Part shown: one piece after another, positions 56,303 to 64,000 of the stretch | Layout of the letters: each line of letters opens with the position of its first letter | How positions within the stretch are numbered: the first letter of the stretch is position 1 | Assembly (NCBI RefSeq): GCF_013284035.1 | Contig: NZ_CP054141.1 | Location: 3,224,001-3,288,000 of the forward strand | DNA: 64,000 nucleotides | Source of the DNA: Flavobacterium sp. M31R6 | Lineage (GTDB): Bacteria > Bacteroidota > Bacteroidia > Flavobacteriales > Flavobacteriaceae | Reading direction: 5' to 3' | Position numbers and translations under genes: made by a program | The notes under the pieces: generated by a model | What the model saw: the letters and a program-made list of their open reading frames with translations, nothing else | The model's database searches: none | What the model was told of the DNA's origin: nothing

Positions 56303-58396
56303 TTACAAATCCTGTGCTTGTATAGCTGTAATTACTACTGTATTTATGATATCGTCGACGGTACAACCTCGGCTCAAATCGTTTACTGGTTTGTTTAAAC
56401 CTTGCAACATTGGACCAATTGCCAATGCTCCCGTTTCTCTTTGAACCGCTTTGTATGTATTGTTTCCAGTGTTCAAATCGGGAAAAATCAATACACTCGC
56501 ACGACCGGCAACTTCGGAATTTGGCATTTTGCTTTGCCCTACTTCTAAGTCAACTGCGGCATCGTACTGTATTGGTCCTTCGATTTTAAGATCTGGGCGT
56601 TTTTGTTTTACTATTTCGGTTGCAAGTCGTACTTTTTCAACTTCATCCCCTTTTCCAGAGGTTCCTGATGAGTAGGATAACATGGCTATTTTTGGTTCAA
56701 TTCCAAAAGAAATACTCGAATCGGCAGATGAAATAGCTATTTCTGCCAATTGCTCCGCAGTTGGGTTCGGATTGATGGCACAATCTCCAAAAACAGAAAC
56801 GCGGTCTTCCAAACACATGAAAAATACTGAAGAGACTACTGATGAATTTGGTTTGGTTTTAATAAACTGCAACGCTGGTAAAATGGTATGCTGTGTAGTA
56901 TGTGCAGCACCCGAGACCATTCCGTCTGCATGCCCTTTATAGACCATCATTGTTCCAAAATAGGAAACATCTTCCATTAAATCTCTAGCCATTCCAAGAG
57001 TTACATTTTTGGCTTTTCGCAACTCATAATAAGTATTTACGTAATCCTCATAATTTTCAGATTCTATTGGATTAATGATTGGCACTTTAGAAAAATCAAA
57101 ATCTAAGCCTAATTCGGCTACTTTACTTTCTATTTGTTTTTTATTTCCAATAATAGAAATATCCACTACATCCATTGCCAGCAAACGAGAGGCTGCTATA
57201 ATAATCCTTTCATCATTTCCTTCCGGCAAAACAATATGTTTTCTATGGGCTTTGGCTCTTTTCACCATATTGTATTGAAACATTTTAGGAGTCATTCCTT
57301 CTGCTTTAAAAGCATTAAATTTGTCGATTAAAACATCTAAATCAACGTATTTATCAAACGTATTTATCGATGTCTCAATTTTTTGAATATTATTGGCATA
57401 TATTTTTGACTTAATATTTCCAATTTGATTGGCAATATGATAGGTACCGCCTTCAACTGTGATAATTGGCACCACAGAAGAAAGCCCTTCTATTAATTTC
57501 AAAATACTGTCTTCGGGAATTATATTTCCCGTTAAAACAATTCCGGAAACAGTTGGATAATTGGCTGATTCATTTGCCTGCAATGCTCCAAGAATAATAT
57601 CGGCTCTATCGCCTGGAGTGATAATAAGGTTATTTTCTTTAAGGTGTAACAGATAGTTACATAATTGCATCGCACCAATGCTATAACTACTCACCTGATT
57701 GTTCAAATATTCCTGGCCAAACAATACTTTAGCATTCAATACTTCAACGATTTCTTGCATCGTAGGATTATTCAAACTACTAATTAATGGAATCGAATTG
57801 ACTAGAATTGATTCTGGCAAACTTTTCTGCAATCCAGTTGTCACCAATTCTAAATTTTCAGGTTGCACTTTATTTGCAATTACCGCCAATACTTCAACTT
57901 CTTTTACTTTAAATGAATTATAGGCTAAATTCAAATTGTCGATTAATTCTTCTAATGTTTTCCCTTCTCCGGAGCCAACAATTATGGTAGGAATTCCAAG
58001 ATTTTTGGCAATCAGCACATTCATGTCCAATTCTATGACAGTTCCTTCTCCCGTAAAACTAGTTCCTTCAACCAACACAAAATCAAAACGGTCTTCCAGT
58101 TGTTTGTATTTTTCAATAATCAAATCAACAACTTCACCTAATTTTCCATTATTTTTTTTCTTGATTAATTTACTTTTTGTAATCGCATAAGCATTTTCAT
58201 ATGTAATATCTAAATCAAAATAAGATATAACCATCTCGATATGAGTATCCTTTTTTCCCTCTTCATAATCTTCAATCACAGGCCTGAAATACCCCACTTT
58301 TGCAGTCTTTCCTAATAGCATTCTCAGTAACCCCAGGGTAATTATTGTCTTACCGCAATTCTCCTCAATCGTTGCGATATATATAGCTTTTTTCAT
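56303..58396 (-). CDS. pta: Phosphate acetyltransferase
   Basis: A 697-residue long-form Pta. The N-terminal P-loop domain (AIYIATIEENCGKTIITLGLL) is followed by a DRTGG domain (near 215-320) and the C-terminal catalytic PTA_PTB domain (RAKAHRKHIVLPEGNDERII, SYSSGTSGKGDEVEKVR, GPIQYDAAVDLEVGQSKMP). It converts acetyl-CoA and phosphate to acetyl phosphate for AckA. A TAATTTTG -7-like element lies 40 bp upstream (58444-58437) without a clear -33 partner. Confidence 0.97.
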   Translation of the reverse strand: MKKAIYIATIEENCGKTIITLGLLRMLLGKTAKVGYFRPVIEDYEEGKKDTHIEMVISYFDLDITYENAYAITKSKLIKKKNNGKLGEVVDLIIEKYKQLEDRFDFVLVEGTSFTGEGTVIELDMNVLIAKNLGIPTIIVGSGEGKTLEELIDNLNLAYNSFKVKEVEVLAVIANKVQPENLELVTTGLQKSLPESILVNSIPLISSLNNPTMQEIVEVLNAKVLFGQEYLNNQVSSYSIGAMQLCNYLLHLKENNLIITPGDRADIILGALQANESANYPTVSGIVLTGNIIPEDSILKLIEGLSSVVPIITVEGGTYHIANQIGNIKSKIYANNIQKIETSINTFDKYVDLDVLIDKFNAFKAEGMTPKMFQYNMVKRAKAHRKHIVLPEGNDERIIIAASRLLAMDVVDISIIGNKKQIESKVAELGLDFDFSKVPIINPIESENYEDYVNTYYELRKAKNVTLGMARDLMEDVSYFGTMMVYKGHADGMVSGAAHTTQHTILPALQFIKTKPNSSVVSSVFFMCLEDRVSVFGDCAINPNPTAEQLAEIAISSADSSISFGIEPKIAMLSYSSGTSGKGDEVEKVRLATEIVKQKRPDLKIEGPIQYDAAVDLEVGQSKMPNSEVAGRASVLIFPDLNTGNNTYKAVQRETGALAIGPMLQGLNKPVNDLSRGCTVDDIINTVVITAIQAQDL

Positions 58397-58514
58397 ATTC
58401 TTACTTTTAAAATTTAATCTCTTTAAACGCTTTATACAAAATTACACCTTTAATTTTCTTATAAATATGACCAAAATCAGCTTTAAATAATAAACTGTTA
58501 TTTAACCACAAAAA

Positions 58515-59585
58515 TTAAAACCATCTTCGCCTTTTGAAATAAAAAACCATCCCAATTACTACCAAGAACATAAAGGCCATAACCAGATAATATCCATTGT
58601 GAGCTCTCAATTCGGGCATATTATCAAAATTCATCCCATAAACTCCCACAATAAAAGTAAGCGGAATAAATATGACGGAGATAATGGTAAGTGTTTTCAT
58701 AATCTCATTCATCTTATGCGTTTGTGCCGCAAAAAAGAAATTGGATGCGCTTTCCAGGGACCCCATATCAGACTCTATTTGTTCCAAAAGTTCAAGACAT
58801 TTTTGATGCAAACGGGTAAAAAAACTAAAATTATCCGGATCAATTTCATTAAATACATTATCCTCTTTAATGCTTTTGATATCATATAATGAATCCCGAA
58901 GCGGAATAATGGAACGTTTCAGGAAATTAAAATTATCCCTATGCTTTTCAATTTTTTCCAAAATAATAGGATCGGCACTATTTTTGGTCATATCAATTAA
59001 ATCTTCAATTTTGTCCTCTTCATTTTCAAGAGTTATGTAAAAGTTACCTATAATGGCATCCAACAGAATATACAATAAATAGTCTGCATTCTTGGTGCGT
59101 ACAATTCCCGAATTAGTTCGAATACGTTCCCTAATATGAGTAAAAAAATCACTCCTTTTTTCCTGAAAAGAAATTAAAATTCCTTTTTTTAGCAAAAAAC
59201 TTATTTGCTCCACTCTTATATCATCAGTGGTTTCTGAAGGCAGCATTGATTTTATATTAAAAAATAAAACATCTTTTTCCTCTTCAAGTTTGGTTCTTTT
59301 GGTTGTATTCAAAATATCAGCCAACATAAAATCGTCTATACTAAAATGGTCTGCTATTTCTTTAAGCAAATTAATATCTGTTAATCCATGAATATTTAAC
59401 CAATTTATTTTAGCTAAATCAATATGCTTTTCCAAGTTAGCAATAGTACCATTCTCATATTCACCAACCGTACAATCGTCATAAACAAACAATTGCATCT
59501 CGATCTCTTTGTTTCTGTGCAAACCAGTATACTCTAGTGTATAAGGCTGTAGCCGTTTACCTTTCTTGTATTTAATCTTTCTCAT
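58515..59585 (-). CDS. corA: CorA-family magnesium/cobalt transporter
   Basis: A 356-residue CorA channel. The long cytoplasmic alpha/beta domain is followed by the stalk helix and two transmembrane helices near the C-terminus. The signature YGMNF at about residue 319 closes the first of them, followed by an acidic loop (DNMPEL). It carries Mg2+ (or Co2+, Ni2+) across the inner membrane. Length and motif are normal. Confidence 0.94.
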   Translation of the reverse strand: MRKIKYKKGKRLQPYTLEYTGLHRNKEIEMQLFVYDDCTVGEYENGTIANLEKHIDLAKINWLNIHGLTDINLLKEIADHFSIDDFMLADILNTTKRTKLEEEKDVLFFNIKSMLPSETTDDIRVEQISFLLKKGILISFQEKRSDFFTHIRERIRTNSGIVRTKNADYLLYILLDAIIGNFYITLENEEDKIEDLIDMTKNSADPIILEKIEKHRDNFNFLKRSIIPLRDSLYDIKSIKEDNVFNEIDPDNFSFFTRLHQKCLELLEQIESDMGSLESASNFFFAAQTHKMNEIMKTLTIISVIFIPLTFIVGVYGMNFDNMPELRAHNGYYLVMAFMFLVVIGMVFYFKRRRWF

Positions 59586-59643
59586 AAAATAATTTGTAAA
59601 GTAATATTACGAAAAAAAATATAATGTATTTGACTTTAAAGCA

Positions 59644-59672
59644 TAAAAAAACCGAGCTATTACTAGCTCGGT
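59644..59672 (-). terminator. Terminator after dnaK
   Basis: ACCGAGCT (59651-59658) pairs perfectly with AGCTCGGT (59665-59672) with a 6-nt loop, followed on the minus strand by a run of seven T. It lies about 55 bp after the dnaK stop. Confidence 0.88.
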
Positions 59673-59726
59673 TCCTTATTTATTATGTTGCGGAAATGCA
59701 CCAAAATGCATCTCTACGAGAAATAA

Positions 59727-61610
59727 TTATTTTACTTCTTCGAATTCAACGTCTTCAACATTGTCTCCTTGCGCTTGAGCTTGTGGCTCAGCAGCTTGTT
59801 GACCTTGTTCTCCTTGAGCGTACATAGCTTCAGTAGCTTTTTTCCAAGCTGCATTGATGTTGTCAAGAGCAGTTTGAATTGCAGGAATGTCTTGAGATTG
59901 GTGAGCCATTCTCAATTCAGTCAATGCATACTCAATAGCCACTTTGTTATCATCAGACAATTTAGCTCCAAGTTCTTTCAATTGAGACTCAGTTTGGAAG
60001 ATCATTCCATCAGCTTCGTTTAATTTTTCAGCTCTTTCTCTTGCAATTTTGTCAGATTCAGCGTTAGCTTCAGCATCTTGTTTCATTCTTTCGATTTCTT
60101 CAGAAGTCAATCCAGAAGAAGCTTCGATACGAATGTCGTGAGATTTACCTGTTCCTTTGTCAGTAGCAGTTACTTTGATGATACCATTAGCATCGATGTC
60201 AAAAGCAACTTCGATTTGAGGAACTCCTCTTGGTGCTGGTGGAATACCATCTAAGTGGAAACGACCGATAGTTTTGTTATCTGCAGCCATTGCTCTAGCT
60301 CCTTGCAATACGTGAAGCTCAACAGATGGTTGAGAATCAGAAGCAGTAGAGAATACTTGAGATTTTTTAGTTGGGATAGTTGTATTAGCTTCAATTAATG
60401 TAGTCATAACACCACCCATAGTTTCGATACCTAAAGATAAAGGTGTAACGTCAAGTAACAATACATCTTTTACATCTCCAGAAAGAACTCCACCTTGAAT
60501 AGCTGCTCCAATTGCAACAACTTCATCAGGGTTAACTCCTTTAGACGCTTTTTTACCGAAGAATTTTTCAACCTCTTCAACGATTCTTGGGATACGAGTA
60601 GAACCTCCTACCAAGATAACTTCGTCAATGTCATTTACTGTTAAATTTGCATTTTTCAACGCTTTAGCAACTGGTGCCATAGAACGTTTTACTAATGAAT
60701 CAGTCAATTTTTCAAATTGAGCTCTAGTTAATTTTTTAACTAAGTGTTTTGGTCCAGAAGCTGTAGCAGTTACGTAAGGTAAGTTGATTTCAGTTTCTGC
60801 AGAAGATGACAATTCAATTTTAGCTTTCTCAGCAGCTTCTTTAATACGTTGCAATGACATTGGATCCAAACGCAAATCGATACCTTCTTCAGCTTTAAAT
60901 TCGTCTGCTAACCAGTCAATAATTTCGTGGTCAAAATCATCTCCTCCTAAGTGAGTATCTCCATCTGTAGATAATACTTCGAATACACCATCTCCTAATT
61001 CAAGAACAGAGATATCAAAAGTACCTCCTCCTAAATCGTAAACAGCAATTTTTTGATCAGTTCCTTTTTTATCCAAACCGTAAGCCAATGCCGCAGCAGT
61101 TGGTTCGTTGATGATACGCATTACTTTAAGACCTGCAATTTCACCAGCTTCTTTTGTAGCTTGACGTTGTGCATCATTAAAGTAAGCAGGAACAGTAATA
61201 ACCGCTTCAGTAACTGTTTGACCTAAATAGTCTTCAGCAGTTTTTTTCATTTTTTGAAGTGTCATAGCTGACAATTCCTGCGCAGTGTACAAACGACCAT
61301 CAATATCCACACGTGGAGTATTGTTGTCACCTTTTACTACAGAATAAGGAACTCTTTTTGCTTCTTCAGTGATTTCAGCAAAAGAATGTCCCATAAAACG
61401 TTTGATAGAAGCAATAGTCTTAGTTGGGTTAGTTACTGCTTGTCTTTTCGCAGGATCACCCACTTTAATTTCTCCACCTTCAACAAAAGCGATGATAGAT
61501 GGTGTTGTTCTTTTTCCTTCAGCATTAGGGATTACTACTGCTTCATTACCTTCCATTACAGAAACACAAGAGTTTGTTGTACCTAAATCAATTCCGATTA
61601 TTTTACCCAT
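59727..61610 (-). CDS. dnaK: Molecular chaperone DnaK (Hsp70)
   Basis: A 627-residue Hsp70. The nucleotide-binding domain has [17 protein letters not shown], the connector [17 protein letters not shown] and [13 protein letters not shown]. The interdomain linker [20 protein letters not shown] is at about 385-404, followed by the substrate-binding domain and helical lid ending [13 protein letters not shown], the EEVK/EEVD-like tail. It folds client proteins with DnaJ and GrpE, which are not in this window. Inverted TGTCA/TGACA sites upstream (61701-61748) may carry heat-shock control. Confidence 0.98.
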   Translation of the reverse strand: MGKIIGIDLGTTNSCVSVMEGNEAVVIPNAEGKRTTPSIIAFVEGGEIKVGDPAKRQAVTNPTKTIASIKRFMGHSFAEITEEAKRVPYSVVKGDNNTPRVDIDGRLYTAQELSAMTLQKMKKTAEDYLGQTVTEAVITVPAYFNDAQRQATKEAGEIAGLKVMRIINEPTAAALAYGLDKKGTDQKIAVYDLGGGTFDISVLELGDGVFEVLSTDGDTHLGGDDFDHEIIDWLADEFKAEEGIDLRLDPMSLQRIKEAAEKAKIELSSSAETEINLPYVTATASGPKHLVKKLTRAQFEKLTDSLVKRSMAPVAKALKNANLTVNDIDEVILVGGSTRIPRIVEEVEKFFGKKASKGVNPDEVVAIGAAIQGGVLSGDVKDVLLLDVTPLSLGIETMGGVMTTLIEANTTIPTKKSQVFSTASDSQPSVELHVLQGARAMAADNKTIGRFHLDGIPPAPRGVPQIEVAFDIDANGIIKVTATDKGTGKSHDIRIEASSGLTSEEIERMKQDAEANAESDKIARERAEKLNEADGMIFQTESQLKELGAKLSDDNKVAIEYALTELRMAHQSQDIPAIQTALDNINAAWKKATEAMYAQGEQGQQAAEPQAQAQGDNVEDVEFEEVK

Positions 61611-61700
61611 TTTTAATATATTTAATTTTTATTGTATACTTATTTTAACGGCTCGAAGACTCTAAGGCAATCTTTATGCCAATATAAAAAACCGAGTAAA

Positions 61701-61748
61701 TTGTCAGTTTTATTTACAATTGTCATAAAACAATATGACAAACTGACA
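61701..61748. promoter_or_regulatory. Nested inverted repeats TGTCA/TGACA upstream of dnaK
   Basis: The outer pair TGTCAGTTT (61702-61710) and AAACTGACA (61740-61748), and the inner pair TTGTCAT (61720-61726) and ATGACAA (61735-61741). The four half-sites lie 110-138 bp before the dnaK start. This is a candidate heat-shock operator; no HrcA-type CIRCE element is visible. Confidence 0.5.
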
Positions 61749-61762
61749 TTTTAAGAATCGGT

Positions 61763-61870
61763 TGGGCAAGTCCCCATTATGCAAAGAGGCCAAATAGAGC
61801 ACATGCTTATTCGGCCTCTTTACAAAATACAGTCGGGCTATTGTTATTACTTTCGCAATTACTTGTTACC
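61763..61870. other. Structured GC-richer segment, possible dispersed element
   Basis: A hairpin AAAGAGGCC (61783-61791) with GGCCTCTTT (61813-61821) is flanked by GGGCAAGTCCCC and GTCGGGCTATTG. The flanks remind me of dispersed flavobacterial intergenic repeats of GGGC...GTCGGGCT type, from memory. It may alternatively end transcription of the permease gene. Confidence 0.35.
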
Positions 61871-61941
61871 ATCTAAAGTCTTAACGTCATTAGTCTATGA
61901 AAAGAAATTTTATCTTTTTAAACTAAAATAAATTTTGAAAA

Positions 61942-62724
61942 TTATGCGATTAATTTGAAACCAACAAAAAACAACATAACTGCTATGGCGTTTCTAAGTA
62001 ATAAATCAGGTAATTTACCGCTTAGCATACTTCCTATATATATTCCCGGAAGTGACCCCATTAATAACTGTCCAAGCAAAGTCAAATCTAAATTCCCCAT
62101 AGAGGCATGTCCCAATCCAGCAACAAGCGTTAAAGGTACAGCATGAGCAATTTCGGTTCCAACCAATCGAGGCGTTGGTAATATCGGATATAAGAAAAAT
62201 AAAGTCACAGTACCTAATGCACCCGCTCCAATCGAAGTAAGTGTCACAGTAGCTCCTAACATTACGCCAATAGCAACTGTCAATAAATTTTGGGTTCTAC
62301 TCTCACTATGGAATTTATCCCCTGCATGTTTTTGGGAAAATACCATTATTTTATTTTTGAATAAAATAGCAACTGATGTAAAAACTAGCGCCCAGCCCAA
62401 ACTGTATTTTATCATTTTATTCAACTCGGTCGTATCAGTATTCAAACTATGGAGAATCCACAGAGTCAATAAAGCCGCGGGAACACTACCCAAAGAAAGC
62501 CAACCTGTAATAGTCCAATTGATATTTTTCTTTTTATTATGCACAAAAATACCCCCAGCTTTGGTCACTGCTGCATATAATAAATCGGTACCAACGGCTG
62601 TTGTCGGGGGGATACCAAACCACAATAAAATTGGAGTCATCAAAGAACCTCCTCCTACACCAGTCATTCCTACCACAAAACCAACTACTAAACCTGCAAC
62701 TACTAAACCTATTTGAAAATCCAT
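61942..62724 (-). CDS. TauE/SafE family sulfite/organosulfonate exporter-like permease
   Basis: I start it at the ATG at 62724 (260 residues, MDFQIGLVVAGLVVGFVVG); the longer frame to 62769 contains a TATTTTTG -7 promoter element (62759-62752). The protein has seven or eight transmembrane helices and the TauE/SafE pattern: GMTGVGGGSLMTPILLWFGIPPTTAVGTDLL in the first repeat (residues about 20-50) and GATVTLTSIGAGALGTVTLF in the second. Members move sulfite, sulfonates or related anions; the substrate is unknown. Confidence 0.88.
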   Translation of the reverse strand: MDFQIGLVVAGLVVGFVVGMTGVGGGSLMTPILLWFGIPPTTAVGTDLLYAAVTKAGGIFVHNKKKNINWTITGWLSLGSVPAALLTLWILHSLNTDTTELNKMIKYSLGWALVFTSVAILFKNKIMVFSQKHAGDKFHSESRTQNLLTVAIGVMLGATVTLTSIGAGALGTVTLFFLYPILPTPRLVGTEIAHAVPLTLVAGLGHASMGNLDLTLLGQLLMGSLPGIYIGSMLSGKLPDLLLRNAIAVMLFFVGFKLIA

Positions 62725-63206
62725 AAAAGAGACTTGATTTTTTTTTGATGGCAAAAATAAAGAAAACAACTTATATTATAGTCAACTTGTCGAGTTAAGA
62801 TTTAGTTTTCAGCCATTAAACTCCATGAATTTACGGTCAAATAACTATCATCATAAATTCGCCTCATTGCACTAGCGCACCAAAATATTGTCAAAATCAT
62901 TTTAAACCCGACCAAAATCATAGAAATTTACTTTTTTTCTAAAAAAAACACAAATATTTATTAAATACCCTATAGGTCAACTAGGTTATGTAGAATTGAT
63001 TTAAATTATAAAAATGAAATGTTAAAATATAAAAATATAAGAAATATCACCTAAAAATATTTGAAAAAAGAAAAAAAATAGAAAAAAGATGCTATAAATA
63101 ATTAAAAAAATCAAACAAAAATGTAAATTGTCTTTATGTCCAACTTGAATATGCTCAAAAATTCAAATCACTTTTTTGTAACTTTGCCTCATTGAAATCC
63201 AATAAA
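62725..63206. other. 482-bp AT-rich intergenic region between the permease and rlmH
   Basis: It contains the divergent promoter regions of the permease gene (TATTTTTG at 62759-62752) and of rlmH, and a very A-rich stretch (about 63000-63120) of AAATAT- and AAAAAAG-type sequence. No coding frame or stable hairpin was seen. Confidence 0.55.
63179..63186 (+). promoter_or_regulatory. -7 element of rlmH
   Basis: TAACTTTG matches the Bacteroidota -7 consensus and lies 20 bp before the rlmH ATG. No TTG is at the expected distance upstream, so the -33 part is missing or weak. Confidence 0.4.
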
Positions 63207-63680
63207 ATGAACATCAAACTTATCGCCATCGGCAAAACCGACAATAAATCATTACAAACCTTAATCGACGATTATACTAAACGATTGTCTTTTTACATCA
63301 AGTTTGATTTAGAAATTATTCCAGATATCAAGAACGTAAAAAATTTATCGGAAAGCCAGCAAAAAGAAAAGGAAGGCGAACTTATCTTGTCCAAAATAAC
63401 TCCCACTGACCAGCTTATTTTATTGGATGAAAACGGAAAAACCTTTTCCAGCGTTGCCTTCTCTACCGAGTTACAAAAGAAGATGAACTCGGGCGTAAAA
63501 ACACTGGTATTCGTGATTGGTGGTCCTTATGGTTTTTCGGATACGGTTTATGCCAAGGCAAATGGAAAAATTTCACTTTCCTTAATGACATTTTCACATC
63601 AAATGGTGCGCTTATTTTTTATCGAGCAATTGTACCGTGGATTTACTATTTTGAGAAATGAACCATATCATCACCAATAA
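63207..63680 (+). CDS. rlmH: 23S rRNA (pseudouridine1915-N3)-methyltransferase RlmH
   Basis: I start it at the ATG at 63207 (157 residues, MNIKLIAIGKTDNKSL), the normal length; the frame could also begin at a TTG five codons earlier. It is a SPOUT-class methyltransferase with the knotted SAM site LVFVIGGPYGFSD (GGPYGF at 105-110), then SLMTFSHQMVRLFFIEQLYRG and the C-terminal NEPYHHQ. It methylates pseudouridine 1915 in helix 69 of 23S rRNA on assembled ribosomes. Confidence 0.96.
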   Translation: MNIKLIAIGKTDNKSLQTLIDDYTKRLSFYIKFDLEIIPDIKNVKNLSESQQKEKEGELILSKITPTDQLILLDENGKTFSSVAFSTELQKKMNSGVKTLVFVIGGPYGFSDTVYAKANGKISLSLMTFSHQMVRLFFIEQLYRGFTILRNEPYHHQ

Positions 63681-63858
63681 GCTCTAAACTTTTAAAATAA
63701 TCCCAATACCTCACATCGTCTTTACAATCAAGTTTTTACACTAAAAAAAAACATCAATCAAAAATAAAACATTACCTTTGATATTATTCTCATCTTTTTA
63801 AGATAAAAATCAATAAATATATTTTTTAAACCAGTTATTAATTTAAAAATATATTATT

Positions 63859-64000
63859 ATGAACAAATGTGCTGGTTATTTAGTAATTACATTCTTATTT
63901 ATTAGCTTGATTTCTTGTTCAAATAGTGATGATTCAGAACAATCAACAATCGTAACTTTTAATGCTACTTTGGAAGGGAGTAATGAAGTACCTTCAAATG
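63859..64000 (+). CDS. CHRD-domain lipoprotein (3' end cut by window edge)
   Basis: Only the first 47 codons lie in the window, starting at the ATG at 63859. A lipoprotein signal (MNKCAGYLVITFLFISLISC, lipobox Cys 20) and an acidic SNSDDSEQS linker precede VTFNATLEGSNEVPSN, the beginning of a CHRD domain (chordin-like, starting FxAxLxGxxEVP). CHRD proteins are secreted or surface proteins of unclear function in bacteria. It lies 178 bp after rlmH. Confidence 0.65.
   Translation, partial: MNKCAGYLVITFLFISLISCSNSDDSEQSTIVTFNATLEGSNEVPSN

Larger units (their letters stand above)
61611..61941. other. 331-bp intergenic region upstream of dnaK
   Basis: It contains the TGTCA/TGACA inverted repeats of the dnaK promoter region (61701-61748), a structured GC-richer segment (61763-61870) with a 9-bp hairpin, and an AT-rich tail near the permease stop. 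No coding frame of note was seen. Confidence 0.6.

Noticed and set aside
62725..62769. Longer N-terminus for the TauE/SafE permease
   Set aside because: The extension contains a -7 promoter element and a polar segment not expected before the first membrane helix.

Overview
The window looks like chromosome of a Flavobacterium or a close relative in the family Flavobacteriaceae. The DNA is AT-rich. Promoters fit the Bacteroidota pattern TTG-N17-20-TAnnTTTG, with little Shine-Dalgarno signal. There is a SusC/SusD polysaccharide utilisation locus (PUL), Bacteroidota-type housekeeping blocks (bamD-rpoZ-coaBC, rpsF-rpsR-rplI) and a chromosomal subclass B1 metallo-beta-lactamase. I saw no rRNA or tRNA gene, CRISPR array, insertion sequence or prophage.

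Layout. Positions 1-1750 are a small accessory patch: two GNAT acetyltransferases (the first cut by the window edge) and a SAM methyltransferase preceded by a 167-bp element with 25-bp inverted ends. Positions 1790-12000 are mainly housekeeping: smpB, pcm, a Gfo/Idh/MocA oxidoreductase, 3-hydroxybutyryl-CoA dehydrogenase, HIT, YggS, an exonuclease/GIY-YIG fusion, a K+ channel, miaA and an acyl-ACP thioesterase. A four-helix-bundle (23S-IVS-type) gene enclosed in a 36-bp inverted repeat sits between yggS and the exonuclease gene. Positions 12000-16000, minus strand, hold an OmpR-type two-component system, coaE and a glycosyltransferase. Positions 16000-18250 carry two unrelated enoyl reductases side by side, FabI and FabV. 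Positions 18300-30300 hold recN, a DUF4835 gene, coaBC, rpoZ, bamD, dapA, ligA and the ribosomal protein operon, then a LytTR regulator. Positions 30300-37500 hold priA, the B1 metallo-beta-lactamase, a DUF2147 protein, YihY, nadC and an M28 peptidase.

Positions 37650-54900 are the carbohydrate region, all on the minus strand: a membrane-anchored Y_Y_Y/LuxR-type sensor-regulator, SusC, SusD, a LamG lipoprotein, a GH144-type endo-glucanase, an esterase and a GH3 beta-glucosidase, followed by separately transcribed GH43 and GH97 genes. GH144 plus GH3 suggests beta-1,2-glucan as the substrate. A 16-bp inverted repeat (ACTACAA/TTGTAGT type) occurs in front of both susC and the GH97 gene and is a candidate operator tying them together.

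Positions 54980-64000 hold ackA, pta, corA, dnaK (with inverted TGTCA/TGACA sites upstream), a TauE/SafE permease, rlmH and the start of a CHRD lipoprotein.

A recurring theme outside genes is short tandem repeats of 7-9 bp, often in two opposite-facing blocks able to fold into hairpins (918-1084, 5266-5313, 16904-16969, 56214-56295). One heptamer run lies inside the yggS coding sequence. A second class is a dispersed element with conserved ends and a variable hairpin core, present twice in opposite orientation (1786-1866 and 10075-10216).
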